From positions 1,612,001 through 1,676,000 of the forward strand of contig NZ_CP102604.1 in NCBI RefSeq assembly GCF_024707505.1: 64,000 nt of DNA, in the 5' to 3' direction. Positions 29,212-39,370 of this stretch are shown in pieces; the first letter of the stretch is position 1; each line of letters begins with the position of its first letter. Position numbers and translations under genes: made by a program. The notes under the pieces are model-generated. The model made no database searches. It was not told the origin of the DNA and worked only from the letters and a program-made list of their open reading frames with translations. This stretch comes from Pantoea sp. SOD02 (GTDB lineage: Bacteria; Pseudomonadota; Gammaproteobacteria; Enterobacterales; Enterobacteriaceae).

Positions 29212-30858
29212 ATGTCCAGCATAATTAACTCAGCGATGAGTGGGCTGAGCGCCGCACAGGCTGCATTAAGCACCACCAGTAACAACATCAGCAATTACAC
29301 GGTAGCGGGCTATTCGCGTCAGACTATTCTGTTGAGCCAGGCCAACAGCACGCTCTCCGGCAGCAGCTACTACGGAAATGGTGTCAACGTGACCGGTGTG
29401 CAACGTGAATACGATCAGTTCATTACCGCGCAATTGCGTGGCGCCAGCGCCAATTACAGTGCGGTGAACACCCAATATTCGCAGATCTCCAATATCGATG
29501 ATCTGCTCTCTACCTCGACCACCAGCCTGTCGACGTCGATCCAGAACTTCTTCACCAACGTGCAGAGCGTGGTGAGTAACGCAGATGATCCGTCGGCACG
29601 TCAGTCGATGCTGAGTTATGCGCAAGGCCTGGTGAACCAGTTCCAGACCACCGCGCAGTATCTCAACAACATGCAGAGCAGCGTGAATACTGATATTGGC
29701 TCCAGCGTTGACCAGATTAATACCTATACCAAGCAAATCGCCGATCTCAACACGCAGATCGCGAAGCTGACCACTGGCGGTGGTACGGCGCCAAACGACC
29801 TGCTCGATCAGCGCGATCAGTTAGTCAACAACCTGAACAATGTGGTTGGCGTGAGCGTGTCGCAGCAGGATGGCAGCTATGTGGTTTCTATGGGCAGCCT
29901 GACGCTGGTTAACGGCAAAAACACCACGCAATTGGTGGCGATGCCTTCCAGCAGCGATCCATCGCGCACCACGGTTGGCTATGTCGATAAGCTGGCGGGT
30001 AACGTTGAAATCCCGGAAAAAACCCTCACCACCGGCTCGCTCGGCGGTTTGCTGGCGTTCCGTACCCAGGATCTGGATACCGCGCAGAATCAGCTGGGTC
30101 AGTTGGCTGCCGCGTTCACCACCAGCTTCAACGCGGTGCAAACTCAGGGTTACGACAGCAACGGTAATCAGGGAACCAATTTCTTCACCATCGGCAGCCC
30201 AACGGTGGTCAGCAACAGCAAGAACACCGGCACCGCGACAGTCAGCGCGGCCTGGTCAGACAGCAACGCCTTAAAAGCCTCGAACTACACCGTAAGCTAT
30301 GACGGCAGCAACTGGTCTGTGACGCGCATGTCGGACAACGTGAAAATCACTCCGACGCAAGGCACGGATGGCAGCGGCAATACCACATTGAGCTTCGATG
30401 GTCTTGATCTGACAGTTAGTGGCAGCGCGAGTGCAAAAGATAGCTTCCTGGTGAAACCGGTACAGAACGTGATCGCTGGCATGACGGTAGCGATTACCGA
30501 TGAGTCGCAGATTGCGGCGGCATCCTCGGCGACCAGCGGTGAAAGTGATAACACCAACGCGCAAAAGATGCTGAACCTGCAGGACGCCAACCTGGTGAAC
30601 GGCAATGCCACCATCGCGCAGGCTTACGCCAGTATCGTTAGCACCATCGGTAACAAAACCAGCTCGCTGGAAACGGCAAGCACCACTCAGGAAAACGTGG
30701 TTAATCAGTTGACCGATCGTCAGCAATCCGTTTCCGGCGTTAACCTCGATGAAGAGTACGCCAACCTGACTAAGTATCAGCAATTTTACATGGCTAATGC
30801 GCAGGTGCTGCAAACGGCGAGCACCATTTTCAATGCGCTGATGGACATCCGCGGCTAA
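29212..30858 (+). CDS. flgK: Flagellar hook-associated protein 1 (FlgK)
   Basis: First hook-filament junction protein, 548 residues (547 in E. coli). N-terminal SSIINSAMSGLSAAQAALSTTSNNISNYTVAGYSRQT and C-terminal LDEEYANLTKYQQFYMANAQVLQTASTIFNALMDIRG are the conserved axial ends; the middle holds the variable exposed domains. Export depends on FlgN, encoded in the same cluster. It forms a two-gene unit with flgL. Confidence 0.96.
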   Translation: MSSIINSAMSGLSAAQAALSTTSNNISNYTVAGYSRQTILLSQANSTLSGSSYYGNGVNVTGVQREYDQFITAQLRGASANYSAVNTQYSQISNIDDLLSTSTTSLSTSIQNFFTNVQSVVSNADDPSARQSMLSYAQGLVNQFQTTAQYLNNMQSSVNTDIGSSVDQINTYTKQIADLNTQIAKLTTGGGTAPNDLLDQRDQLVNNLNNVVGVSVSQQDGSYVVSMGSLTLVNGKNTTQLVAMPSSSDPSRTTVGYVDKLAGNVEIPEKTLTTGSLGGLLAFRTQDLDTAQNQLGQLAAAFTTSFNAVQTQGYDSNGNQGTNFFTIGSPTVVSNSKNTGTATVSAAWSDSNALKASNYTVSYDGSNWSVTRMSDNVKITPTQGTDGSGNTTLSFDGLDLTVSGSASAKDSFLVKPVQNVIAGMTVAITDESQIAAASSATSGESDNTNAQKMLNLQDANLVNGNATIAQAYASIVSTIGNKTSSLETASTTQENVVNQLTDRQQSVSGVNLDEEYANLTKYQQFYMANAQVLQTASTIFNALMDIRG

Positions 30859-30877
30859 GCAGAGAGGATAAAAGCCC

Positions 30878-31840
30878 ATGCGTTTAAGTACTAATATGAT
30901 TTTTAACCAGCAGGTACGCGGGATTACCGATTCGCAGTCTTCCTGGTTGAAAGTGGGTGAGCAGCTTTCCAGCGGCCGCCGCGTTAGCAATCCATCCGAT
31001 GATCCGATTGCCGCCGCACGTTCTGTGGTGTTGTCGCAGTCACAGGCGCAAAGCAGCCAGTATGCAACGGCACGCAGCTACGCCGATCAAAGCTTGTCGA
31101 TGGAAGAGAATGCGCTCTCCAGCGTCACCAGCAGTATTCAGGATGCGCAGACGCTGATCGTTTACGGCTCAACCGGTACGCTGAGTGATGATGACCGTGG
31201 CTCCATTGCCACGCAGTTAGAAGGCATTCGTGCGCAGTTGCTCAACCAGGCGAACAGCCAGGATGGCAACGGCCGCTACATTTTTGCTGGCTACAAAACC
31301 GATACCGCACCGTTTACCGATTCAGGTACCGGCGTGACGTACACCGGCGGCACCGACGCTATTTCGCAGAAAGTGGACTCTAGCCGCACCATGACGGTGG
31401 GCGATACCGGCAACTCGGTATTTATGTCGATCACCGGAAACGCGAAAGCCGAGCCCGATGGCAGCGCCAGCGAAACTAACCTGTTTAACATGCTGGATAG
31501 CGCCATTGCCGCGCTGAAAGTGCCGCAGGATGACGCTGATGCCGCGACGAAACAGACTTTCCAGGATGCCCTGGACAAGACTAACCGTGGTTTGAGCAAC
31601 TCTCTGAACAACGTGTTAACCGTGCGTTCTGCCGTGGGTACGAAGTTAGCTGAACTGGATACGCTGGATGCGCAAGGTGACGATCGTGACACCATCATGG
31701 CGTCGCAGATGAGTGATTTGGTTGAGGTTGACTACACCTCAGCGATCTCCAGTTACACCATGCAACAGACAGCGCTGCAGGCGTCGTATAAGACCTTCAC
31801 GGATATGTCGCAGATGTCGCTGTTCCAGCTTAATTCGTAA
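30878..31840 (+). CDS. flgL: Flagellar hook-associated protein 3 (FlgL)
   Basis: Second hook-filament junction protein, 320 residues (317 in E. coli). MRLSTNMIFNQQVRGITDSQSSWLKVGEQLSSGRRVSNPSDDPIAAARSVVLSQSQ is the flagellin-like N-terminal helix and DYTSAISSYTMQQTALQASYKTFTDMSQMSLFQLNS the C-terminal one. It follows flgK by 19 bases and ends at a clear terminator. Confidence 0.96.
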   Translation: MRLSTNMIFNQQVRGITDSQSSWLKVGEQLSSGRRVSNPSDDPIAAARSVVLSQSQAQSSQYATARSYADQSLSMEENALSSVTSSIQDAQTLIVYGSTGTLSDDDRGSIATQLEGIRAQLLNQANSQDGNGRYIFAGYKTDTAPFTDSGTGVTYTGGTDAISQKVDSSRTMTVGDTGNSVFMSITGNAKAEPDGSASETNLFNMLDSAIAALKVPQDDADAATKQTFQDALDKTNRGLSNSLNNVLTVRSAVGTKLAELDTLDAQGDDRDTIMASQMSDLVEVDYTSAISSYTMQQTALQASYKTFTDMSQMSLFQLNS

Positions 31841-31886
31841 TTGACCTGAACCTTTGAGCGTACTTTAACCGGGTGCGCTTAGTTTC

Positions 31887-31920
31887 TCCCACCGCCTTTC
31901 GGGGCTGTGGGATTTTTTTT
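31887..31920 (+). terminator. Terminator of flgKL
   Basis: TCCCAC ... GTGGGA stem with an additional inner GCC/GGC pairing and a run of eight T residues, about 45 bases past the flgL stop. Confidence 0.9.
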
Positions 31921-31932
31921 GCCTGTTATTCA

Positions 31933-32006
31933 GGTCGCCATAAATGGCGACCCTACAGTGGTTTGGTGTAATGCCGCGCATTGTAGGGGCGCCATTTATG
32001 GCGACC
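31933..32006. repeat. REP-like inverted pair between flgL and rne
   Basis: Two 24-base units face each other: 31933-31956 (GGTCGCCA-TAAA-TGGCGACC then CTAC) and 31983-32006, its complement with one difference. Each unit is itself a hairpin with eight-base arms. They lie between two terminators of convergent genes, the usual place of REP/BIME sequences. Other copies are at 59279-59371 and 62920-62943. Confidence 0.85.
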
Positions 32007-32015
32007 GCAGGCAAT

Positions 32016-32041
32016 AAAAAACCCCGGACTGGCCGGGGTTT
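32016..32041 (-). terminator. Terminator of rne
   Basis: AAACCCCGG / CCGGGGTTT stem of nine pairs with a five-base loop; the minus direction reads into a T-run (A-run at 32016-32021). Confidence 0.9.
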
Positions 32042-32064
32042 GCTGTTTACTGGCGTGTTTTAGC

Positions 32065-35000
32065 TTACGCGCTTTCCGGACGTGTTGCCGGGGCGGTGGC
32101 CTGATGCGTCGCGCTGTGACCGCCGGCAGAGCCGCGGCCCTCGAAGCCAAAGGCTGGACGGACCCAGTCGCTGTTACGAACCGGTTCAGGTTCCCACGCC
32201 GGAGCCGGTGCTTTGGTCATCGGTGCGGTAGCGTGGTGCTTGAAGCGCGTCTCTACCGTGGTAACTGCGGTATCACGAGCCGCAACCGGCGCATGAGGTT
32301 CAGTGACCGGCGTGACTTCCGCTTTAGCCGCGACTGGCGCAGCCAGCACTTCTTCAACCTGAGCTTCCACTGCTGGAGAAACATCAGCTGGCGCCTGCTC
32401 TACAACCGCAGCGACTTCGCTGACTTCACCTTCAGGCTTCGCTTCTTCAACGACAACAGCCGGTTCCGCTTGAGCCGCAGTTTCCTGTGCAACTTGTTCA
32501 TCAGCAGCAGAGATCACGGCTGGCTCTTCGTTGACAGGCGCGGCAATCGGCGTGACGTCATCAGTGTTTACCACTGGAACATCGGTATGTGCCTGTGGTT
32601 CAGCATGATGCACAGCTTCTTCAGCGGCAACCTGCTCAGCGGCCGGTTCAACTGCAGCGGGTTGAGCCTCGGCATCTGCGGCTTGCTGGTAGCCGTAATC
32701 CGACACTTCATGCATCGCATCTTGCGTGCTGTACTCTTCCTGCGCTTGCGCAACCGGGTAAGAAATCCACACTTTGCCTGACGCCATTTCTGGTGAGGCA
32801 GCAGCAGATTCCAGCGGCATTGCAGACTGCGTTGGGTAACGCTCGTCACGATAACGGCGACGACGCTGTCCACTCACGCGCAGGTGACGCGGTGAACGAC
32901 GTGAACGGCGCGGCATATTGGCGCTATCACGGTTATCGCTATCATCTTGCTCGTCATTGCTGGCTTCAGGATGTTCGTGGTACTGAGCGCGCGGCGCAGT
33001 TTCAACGGCGGCTTCATGAACCACTGGCGCTTCGGCAGCAATTTCAGTGGTATCGCCCACACGCACGCGCTGTGACAGCTGACGCTGCTTACGACGCGGC
33101 ATAACCTGAACGCGTTCTTCTTCCTGCTCGACGTTTTCGTCAACAACAGGAGCCTGAACAACCGGCTCAGCGGCTTTCTGATCCTGCTGCTGAGTGCGCT
33201 TCTCTTCCTGACGACGACGCTGGCGATCGGCACGCTGTTCGCGGCGCTGTTGTTGCTGCTCATCACGTTGCTCAAGTGCTTCATCGCTCAGGACCGGACG
33301 CGCTTCACGCGGCTCGTTCTGACGCTTGTTGCGACGATTGTCCTGATTGTCACGCGGTTCGCGGGCTTCACGTGGCTCACGTGCTTCACGCGGCTCGCGC
33401 GGTTCACGACCTTCGCGCACCTGACCATTCTCGCCATTACGCGGAGTACGTTCGCGACGGTTGTTGCGGCGGTTGTTATTGTTGCGACGTTCGCCACGCT
33501 GCTGGGTATTTTCAGATTCAGCAGCAACAACGGCTGGGGATTCTTGTTTAGTTTCAGCAGGAGCCGCAGCTGGCGCATCACCGGCAAACAGTTTCTTCAA
33601 TCCGCTCAGCAGGCGTGCCACGAAGCCGGTGTTAGTCACCGCTGGTGCTGCAACAGCAGGCTTGGTTTTCACTTCTGCTGCAGGCTGAGACTCTTTCACC
33701 ACTTCAACCGGCGCAGGCGGCGCATCAGGCATCGCGAAGGCGGCCAATGCTGGCTGCTCCGGACGACGACGCTCAGCGTGCTCTTCTTCAGAAGGCAGCG
33801 CCATTTCCGCTTCGTGCAGTTTCGGTAAGTGATAGCTCAGCGTTTGCGTCTCTTCGCCGGTGCGAACACGCAGTACCGAGTAGTGTGGCGTTTCCATCTG
33901 ATCGTTTGGCACGATGATGGCACGCACGCCGCCCTGGCGTTTTTCGATGGCGCTAACGGCATCACGCTTTTCGTTCAGCAGGTAAGAGGCGACCTGAACC
34001 GGAACAATGGCATGCACTTCTTTGGTGTTGTCTTTCAGCGCTTCTTCTTCAATCAGACGCAGAATAGACAGCGACAGCGATTCGTTATCACGGATGGTGC
34101 CGGTACCGCTGCAGCGAGGGCAGACGTGATGGCTGGATTCACCCAGTGACGGGCTCAGACGCTGACGCGACATCTCCAGCAAACCGAAGCGTGAAATGTG
34201 GCTGATCTGAATACGCGCACGATCCTGACGCACCGCTTCACGCAGACGGTTTTCTACCGCGCGCTGATGGCGCACTGGCGTCATGTCGATGAAGTCGATA
34301 ACAATCAGGCCGCCGAGATCGCGCAGACGCAGCTGGCGAGCGATCTCATCGGCCGCTTCCAGGTTGGTGTTATAGGCGGTTTCTTCGATATCACCGCCGC
34401 GAGTTGCACGTGCGGAGTTGATATCAATCGCCGTCAGGGCTTCGGTACTATCGATAACAATCGAGCCGCCTGATGGCAGACGCACTTCACGCTGGAAGGC
34501 TGATTCAATCTGCGATTCGATTTGGTAGTGGCTGAACAGCGGGATTTCACCGGTGTACAGTTTGATTTTGCTGCTGAAGTCTGGACGACCCAGTGCAGCA
34601 ATGTGCTGACGAGCCAGTTCCAGGACTTTTGGATTATCGATAAGGATTTCACCGATATCCTGACGCAGATAGTCGCGGAAGGCGCGCACGATAACGTTGC
34701 TTTCCTGATGGATCAGGAAAGGCGCCGGGCGGCTGTCTGCGGCTTTCTTAATGGCTTCCCAGTGCTTCATACGGAAGCTGAGATCCCACTGCAGTGATTC
34801 GGCAGATTTGCCTACGCCCGCAGTGCGAACGATTAATCCCATGCCGTCTGGAAGTTCCAGTGCGGAAAGTGCTTCTTTTAATTCGGTACGATCGTCGCCC
34901 TCAATGCGGCGTGAAATACCACCGGCACGTGGGTTGTTCGGCATCAATACCAGATAGCTACCGGCCAGAGAAATAAAGGTGGTCAGTGCTGCACCTTTAT

Positions 35001-35331
35001 TACCGCGTTCCTCTTTATCAATTTGAACGATAACTTCCTGACCTTCACGCAGCACATCTTTGATATTCGGACGACCATGTGCGTTGTAATTGGCGGGGAA
35101 GTATTCGCGGGAAATTTCTTTCAGAGGGAGGAAACCGTGACGTTCTGCACCGTAATCGACAAATGCAGCTTCAAGGCTGGGTTCAACGCGGGTGATTTTA
35201 CCTTTGTATATGTTGGCTTTTTTCTGTTCGTGTCCAGGACTTTCAATATCCAGATCGTACAGACGTTGTCCATCAACCAGGGCAACGCGCAACTCCTCCT
35301 GCTGAGTTGCGTTAATTAACATTCTTTTCAT
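32065..35331 (-). CDS. rne: Ribonuclease E
   Basis: Essential endoribonuclease and degradosome scaffold of 1088 residues (1061 in E. coli). The N-terminal half is almost identical to E. coli: S1 domain (about 37-119), 5'-sensor and DNase I-like regions, catalytic aspartates in TAIDINS and VIDFIDM, and the Zn-link CPRC in [12 protein letters not shown]. The C-terminal half is disordered: an amphipathic membrane-anchor helix ([14 protein letters not shown]), an arginine-rich RNA-binding stretch with tandem [10 protein letters not shown] repeats (about 637-660), [13 protein letters not shown], the [22 protein letters not shown] segment near the enolase site, a long acidic A/V/E/P region, and the PNPase-binding tail APMTKAPAP...[14 protein letters not shown]. 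Expression is autoregulated through its long leader. Confidence 0.97.
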   Translation of the reverse strand: MKRMLINATQQEELRVALVDGQRLYDLDIESPGHEQKKANIYKGKITRVEPSLEAAFVDYGAERHGFLPLKEISREYFPANYNAHGRPNIKDVLREGQEVIVQIDKEERGNKGAALTTFISLAGSYLVLMPNNPRAGGISRRIEGDDRTELKEALSALELPDGMGLIVRTAGVGKSAESLQWDLSFRMKHWEAIKKAADSRPAPFLIHQESNVIVRAFRDYLRQDIGEILIDNPKVLELARQHIAALGRPDFSSKIKLYTGEIPLFSHYQIESQIESAFQREVRLPSGGSIVIDSTEALTAIDINSARATRGGDIEETAYNTNLEAADEIARQLRLRDLGGLIVIDFIDMTPVRHQRAVENRLREAVRQDRARIQISHISRFGLLEMSRQRLSPSLGESSHHVCPRCSGTGTIRDNESLSLSILRLIEEEALKDNTKEVHAIVPVQVASYLLNEKRDAVSAIEKRQGGVRAIIVPNDQMETPHYSVLRVRTGEETQTLSYHLPKLHEAEMALPSEEEHAERRRPEQPALAAFAMPDAPPAPVEVVKESQPAAEVKTKPAVAAPAVTNTGFVARLLSGLKKLFAGDAPAAAPAETKQESPAVVAAESENTQQRGERRNNNNRRNNRRERTPRNGENGQVREGREPREPREAREPREAREPRDNQDNRRNKRQNEPREARPVLSDEALEQRDEQQQQRREQRADRQRRRQEEKRTQQQDQKAAEPVVQAPVVDENVEQEEERVQVMPRRKQRQLSQRVRVGDTTEIAAEAPVVHEAAVETAPRAQYHEHPEASNDEQDDSDNRDSANMPRRSRRSPRHLRVSGQRRRRYRDERYPTQSAMPLESAAASPEMASGKVWISYPVAQAQEEYSTQDAMHEVSDYGYQQAADAEAQPAAVEPAAEQVAAEEAVHHAEPQAHTDVPVVNTDDVTPIAAPVNEEPAVISAADEQVAQETAAQAEPAVVVEEAKPEGEVSEVAAVVEQAPADVSPAVEAQVEEVLAAPVAAKAEVTPVTEPHAPVAARDTAVTTVETRFKHHATAPMTKAPAPAWEPEPVRNSDWVRPAFGFEGRGSAGGHSATHQATAPATRPESA

Positions 35332-35690
35332 CGTGACTTACTCGTTATTCTCACATGAGTGATCTAGCTGCGGGCATCGTTACCCTGGACGAGAATCAAC
35401 CGATGGCCCCGTGTCTTAATGCACTGACGTCAACCTCACGGTTGTCGGCGGCTAAAGGGGCGCAAATCTTGTCGGTGGCCTGTTTTTCATAAGGAAATCC
35501 AGCGCCTGAAGGTGGAAATGTTACAGAGTATTCAAAAATCCACACATCCTAGTCTGTCGTCCAGGCCGCAACCCGCAGCCCGCTAAGTGCCTGATTTAAC
35601 ATTACGTCTTACGCCATTGCTGCGTGTCCGTTCAATCCGGCAAAATGACTTATTTCGCTCTTTTTCCTGCCTGAATCTTTCCAGGGCAGA
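35332..35690 (-). promoter_or_regulatory. rne 5' leader with autoregulatory structures
   Basis: The 572-base gap between divergent rne and rluC has no open gene. In E. coli rne has a leader of about 361 nucleotides whose hairpins (Rfam rne5) let RNase E control its own mRNA. The minus-strand sequence here holds a CAACC-GTGA-GGTTG hairpin (35431-35444) and a conserved-looking block (ACAGGCCACCGACAAGATTT, about 35470-35490). The right-hand end of the leader is an estimate from E. coli. The remaining part, 35690-35903, would hold the rne and rluC promoters, which were not resolved. Confidence 0.65.
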
Positions 35691-35903
35691 AACACCTGCA
35701 TTATTCCATTGCTAACCAACATTAAGCAAGGCGACTTTTGCCAAGCTGAGAAGTTTATTCGTCCATAACCTGTTCATTTGCAGGGCTAATCATCGCATCG
35801 CTGAAAATGTCGCCATTTTCACCGTTTCATCACGCGACAAAGAGAGAGTTAAGCACAGAAAAAGGGGTGGCGCTATCCAGGGACACTAATTAGAATCGCC
35901 GCC

Positions 35904-36860
35904 ATGAAAACAGAGAATCCCGGCGTACAGTATGTCGCCATCACGGCTGAAAATGCCGGACAACGAATTGATAACTTTTTGCGCACCCAGCTCAAGGGCG
36001 TGCCGAAAAGCATGATTTATCGCATTTTGCGTAAAGGCGAAGTGCGGGTGAATAAAAAGCGCGTCAAACCTGAGTATAAGCTGGAGGATGGCGACGAGCT
36101 GCGTATTCCGCCGGTGCGGGTTGCCGAGCGCGAAGAGAACACGGTTTCACCTAAGCTGGATAAAGTCGCGGCGCTCACCAATGCCATTCTCTATGAAGAT
36201 GATTACCTGATGGTGCTGAATAAGCCGTCGGGCACGGCGGTGCACGGCGGCAGCGGATTAAGTTTTGGTGTGATTGAAGGGCTGCGTGCGTTGCGTCCGG
36301 AAGCGCGTTTCCTTGAGTTAGTCCATCGCCTCGATCGTGATACCTCTGGCATCCTGCTGGTGGCGAAGAAGCGTTCTGCTTTGCGCTCGCTGCATGAGCA
36401 GCTGCGCGAGAAGGGCATGCAGAAGGATTACCTTGCTCTGGTGCGCGGTGACTGGCCATCGCATCTGAAAGTGGTGCAGGCTCCGCTGCTGAAGAACATT
36501 TTGCAGAGCGGCGAGCGCGTAGTGCGCGTTAGTGCGGAAGGCAAGCCTTCTGAGACGCGTTTTAAAGTCGAAGAGCGCTTTGGTTTCGCGACCTTGGTGA
36601 AAGCCAGCCCGGTGACCGGTCGTACCCATCAGATTCGTGTGCATACGCTTCATGGCGGCCACCCGATCGCCTTCGACGATCGTTACGGCGACCGCGAGTT
36701 TGATGCACAGCTCAGTTCAACCGGTTTGTCGCGCCTGTTCTTACATGCCGCCGCGTTGACCTTCACCCATCCTAACACCGGAGAAGTGTTACGGATGGAA
36801 GCGCCACTGGATGGCGCACTGAAGAATTGCCTCGCCAAACTGCGTCAGAAAAAAGCCTGA
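35904..36860 (+). CDS. rluC: 23S rRNA pseudouridine(955/2504/2580) synthase RluC
   Basis: Pseudouridine synthase of 318 residues (E. coli 319) that modifies positions 955, 2504 and 2580 of 23S rRNA. An N-terminal S4 RNA-binding domain (about 18-80) precedes the RluA-family catalytic domain with D144 in [17 protein letters not shown]. The [15 protein letters not shown] and [11 protein letters not shown] segments are conserved. It is divergent from rne, as in E. coli. Confidence 0.96.
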   Translation: MKTENPGVQYVAITAENAGQRIDNFLRTQLKGVPKSMIYRILRKGEVRVNKKRVKPEYKLEDGDELRIPPVRVAEREENTVSPKLDKVAALTNAILYEDDYLMVLNKPSGTAVHGGSGLSFGVIEGLRALRPEARFLELVHRLDRDTSGILLVAKKRSALRSLHEQLREKGMQKDYLALVRGDWPSHLKVVQAPLLKNILQSGERVVRVSAEGKPSETRFKVEERFGFATLVKASPVTGRTHQIRVHTLHGGHPIAFDDRYGDREFDAQLSSTGLSRLFLHAAALTFTHPNTGEVLRMEAPLDGALKNCLAKLRQKKA

Positions 36861-36871
36861 TTATCCGGGCA

Positions 36872-37456
36872 TTAACACAATGCGTTGATGCCCACCTTTC
36901 TTAGCATTTCATCTAGCGCAATCAGCGGTAAACCAATCAAGGTATTGGGATCGCGACCTTCCAGCCTGTCAAATAAACAAATCCCCAATCCTTCACTTTT
37001 GAAACTGCCGGCGCACTGCAGCGGCTGCTCCTTTTCGACATAGCCACGAATCTCTTCAGCACTCAACTCGCGGAAATGCACGGTAAAGGGTTCGCAAATG
37101 ACCGATTGTTTGCCGCTCTGCGGTTGCAGTAGCGCCAGACCGGTATAAAAGGTGATGGCGTTGCCACTGGCCGCCGCAAGTTGCTGGCAGGCTTTCTCCA
37201 CAGTGTGCGGTTTGCCGGTTATCTCGCCATTCAGCACACAAACCTGATCGGACCCGATTATCCAGCTGTCCGGGTAACGTGCGGCCAGCGCCTGCGCTTT
37301 GGCTAATGCCAGACGCTGCACCAGCTCAGGGGCCGATTCATGCGGTAGCGGGGATTCGTCGCAATCTGGGGCGGCGGTAATAAAAGGCAGGCCCAGTTTG
37401 CTTAGCAGCGCCTGACGAAAAGGGGAGGTAGAGGCTAAAACCAAAGGTGTCGTCAT
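36872..37456 (-). CDS. yceF: 7-methyl-GTP pyrophosphatase YceF (Maf family)
   Basis: House-cleaning nucleotide pyrophosphatase of 194 residues that hydrolyses m7GTP to m7GMP. The Maf N-terminal motif [18 protein letters not shown] and the catalytic [18 protein letters not shown] with D70 are present; [31 protein letters not shown] is the family signature for this branch. It is convergent with rluC (11 bases between stops), so no room exists for separate terminators. Confidence 0.94.
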   Translation of the reverse strand: MTTPLVLASTSPFRQALLSKLGLPFITAAPDCDESPLPHESAPELVQRLALAKAQALAARYPDSWIIGSDQVCVLNGEITGKPHTVEKACQQLAAASGNAITFYTGLALLQPQSGKQSVICEPFTVHFRELSAEEIRGYVEKEQPLQCAGSFKSEGLGICLFDRLEGRDPNTLIGLPLIALDEMLRKVGINALC

Positions 37457-37558
37457 TTTTTTTCAGAATAGATAGCGTAAAGATGACAGTCATTTTAAAC
37501 TATGCGCCGCACTGGATGCGACTAACGGGTGAAAGATGCCGTAAACCGGCCTTTTTCT

Positions 37559-37587
37559 TTGACTCTATGACGTTACAAAGTTAATAT
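37559..37587 (+). promoter_or_regulatory. Predicted promoter of yceD-rpmF-plsX
   Basis: TTGACT (37559-37564), a 17-base spacer and TAATAT (37582-37587) form a good sigma-70 promoter; the yceD ATG lies ten bases further on, so the leader would be extremely short. A small GCCG/CGGC hairpin followed by CTTTTTC lies just upstream (37538-37557). Confidence 0.7.
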
Positions 37588-37596
37588 GCGCGCCCT

Positions 37597-38118
37597 ATGC
37601 AAAAGGTAAAATTACCCCTGACGCTCGATCCGGTCCGCGCCGCGCAAAAACGCCTTGATTATCATGGTGTTTATGCACCTGAATTGGTGGCGCGCTTGGC
37701 CGAAACGGTCGTGAGTGTGGACAGTGAAGTTGAATGCGATATGTCGTTTGCGGTTGATAACCAGCGCCTCGCCGTTCTGCAAGGAACAGCCGAAGTGCAG
37801 GTGACTCTGTCATGTCAACGCTGCAACCAGTCGTTTCCACGTCATGTTCACGTAAGCTATTGCTTCAGTCCTGTCTCTTCTGATGAGCAGGCCGAGGCAC
37901 TACCGGAAGCCTACGAGCCAGTTGATGTCAATGATTTTGGTGAGATCGACTTGCTGGCAGTGATCGAAGATGAGCTCATCCTCGCGCTGCCCGTGGTTCC
38001 GGTGCATGATTCTGAACACTGTGAAGTGTCCGACGCGGACATGGTGTTTGGTCAACTGCCTCCAGAGGCAGAAAAACCAAATCCCTTTGCCGTATTAGCC
38101 AGTTTAAAGCGTAAGTAA
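37597..38118 (+). CDS. yceD: YceD (DUF177), large ribosomal RNA accumulation protein
   Basis: Conserved protein of 173 residues almost always found next to rpmF. In E. coli and plants the family is implicated in 23S rRNA accumulation. [26 protein letters not shown] is the conserved start, and [12 protein letters not shown] carries the paired cysteines of the family. The end, [23 protein letters not shown], is characteristic. It lies 14 bases upstream of rpmF and is cotranscribed with it. Confidence 0.93.
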   Translation: MQKVKLPLTLDPVRAAQKRLDYHGVYAPELVARLAETVVSVDSEVECDMSFAVDNQRLAVLQGTAEVQVTLSCQRCNQSFPRHVHVSYCFSPVSSDEQAEALPEAYEPVDVNDFGEIDLLAVIEDELILALPVVPVHDSEHCEVSDADMVFGQLPPEAEKPNPFAVLASLKRK

Positions 38119-38132
38119 TAGGAGTAAGGTCC

Positions 38133-38303
38133 ATGGCCGTACAACAGAATAAACCAACCCGTTCTAAGCGTGGTATGCGTCGTTCACACGATGCTCTGAC
38201 CACTGCTGCTCTGTCAGTAGATAAAGTTTCTGGCGAAACTCATCTGCGTCACCATATCACTGCGGATGGTTACTACCGCGGTCGCAAGGTTATCACCAAG
38301 TAA
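38133..38303 (+). CDS. rpmF: 50S ribosomal protein L32
   Basis: Basic ribosomal protein of 56 residues, one shorter than the 57 of E. coli (a deletion around [10 protein letters not shown]). It begins [20 protein letters not shown] and ends [18 protein letters not shown] ribosome site TAGGAGTAAGG lies before the ATG. It is the classical link between ribosome and fatty-acid gene clusters: yceD-rpmF-plsX-fab. Confidence 0.97.
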   Translation: MAVQQNKPTRSKRGMRRSHDALTTAALSVDKVSGETHLRHHITADGYYRGRKVITK

Positions 38304-38329
38304 TCCTCGCGATTACACAAGGCGATACC

Positions 38330-39370
38330 TTGACACGTTTGACCCTGGCAGTTGATGCCATGGGCGGGGACTTCGGTCCTTGCGTGACAGTGCCTGCAGC
38401 CTTGCAGGCACTGGCCTCTCATTCGGAGCTGGTTCTTCTTCTGGTCGGCGATCCCGACATCATCTCGTCATTTCTTGCCAAAGCAGATTCCTCGTTACAG
38501 AGGCGTGTGCAGGTTATTCCTGCCGAATCGGTTATTGCAAGTGATGCCAAACCTTCTCAGGCGATTCGTAATAGCCGCGGCAGTTCCATGCGTGTGGCGT
38601 TAGAGTTGGTGAAAGAGGGGAAAGCACAAGCCTGTGTCAGTGCCGGAAATACCGGCGCGCTGATGGGACTGGCGAAAATGTTATTAAAGCCGCTGGATGG
38701 CATTGAGCGTCCGGCGTTGATGACGGTGTTGCCGCATCAGCAGCATGGCAAAACGGTGGTGCTTGATCTTGGCGCTAACGTGGAGTCTGACAGCGCCATG
38801 CTGGTGCAGTTTGCGATCATGGGCGCTGTAATGGCAGAAGAAGTGCTGGAGATCGCCCAGCCGCGTGTGGCGCTGCTGAATATTGGTCAGGAAGAGACCA
38901 AAGGATTAGAAACAATCCGCGCCGCATCTGCGGTGCTGCGAGCGTCACCGCAAATCAACTATATTGGATACCTTGAGGGGAACGATCTCCTCACCGGCAA
39001 GACGGATGTGCTGGTTTGTGATGGCTTCGTTGGTAACGTCACGTTGAAGACCATGGAAGGCGTGGTAAGAATGTTCCTCTCTCTGATCAAATCTTCAGAG
39101 GAAGGAAAAAAACGGGCCTGGTGGCTAACATTGTTGGGGCGCTGGATTCAAAAGCGTCTGGCAAAGCGTTTCGGCCATCTCAACCCCGACCAGTACAATG
39201 GCGCTTGTCTGTTAGGATTGCGCGGGACAGTGATCAAAAGCCACGGTGCGGCGAATCAACGTGCATTTGCCGTGGCGATAGAGCAGGCAGAGCAGACGGT
39301 GCGAAAGCAAGTCCCAGAGAGGATTGCTGCGCGCCTTGACACTGTATTAGCCAGGAGTGACAAAGCGTAG
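38330..39370 (+). CDS. plsX: Phosphate acyltransferase PlsX
   Basis: Enzyme of 346 residues that converts acyl-ACP to acyl-phosphate for phospholipid synthesis. [32 protein letters not shown] and [17 protein letters not shown] are family hallmarks. The start is TTG, in the same place as in E. coli, 26 bases after rpmF. Its stop directly abuts the fabH ATG. Confidence 0.95.
   Translation: MTRLTLAVDAMGGDFGPCVTVPAALQALASHSELVLLLVGDPDIISSFLAKADSSLQRRVQVIPAESVIASDAKPSQAIRNSRGSSMRVALELVKEGKAQACVSAGNTGALMGLAKMLLKPLDGIERPALMTVLPHQQHGKTVVLDLGANVESDSAMLVQFAIMGAVMAEEVLEIAQPRVALLNIGQEETKGLETIRAASAVLRASPQINYIGYLEGNDLLTGKTDVLVCDGFVGNVTLKTMEGVVRMFLSLIKSSEEGKKRAWWLTLLGRWIQKRLAKRFGHLNPDQYNGACLLGLRGTVIKSHGAANQRAFAVAIEQAEQTVRKQVPERIAARLDTVLARSDKA

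Noticed and set aside
32104..33828. Long plus-strand frames opposite rne (225, 171 and 192 codons)
   Set aside because: They mirror the low-complexity acidic and arginine-rich RNase E tail; biased composition opens the opposite strand. No ribosome sites or recognisable motifs.
37457..37596. Possible SraB small RNA between yceF and yceD
   Set aside because: E. coli has SraB at this place, but I could not recognise its sequence here; the gap holds a promoter and a small hairpin only.
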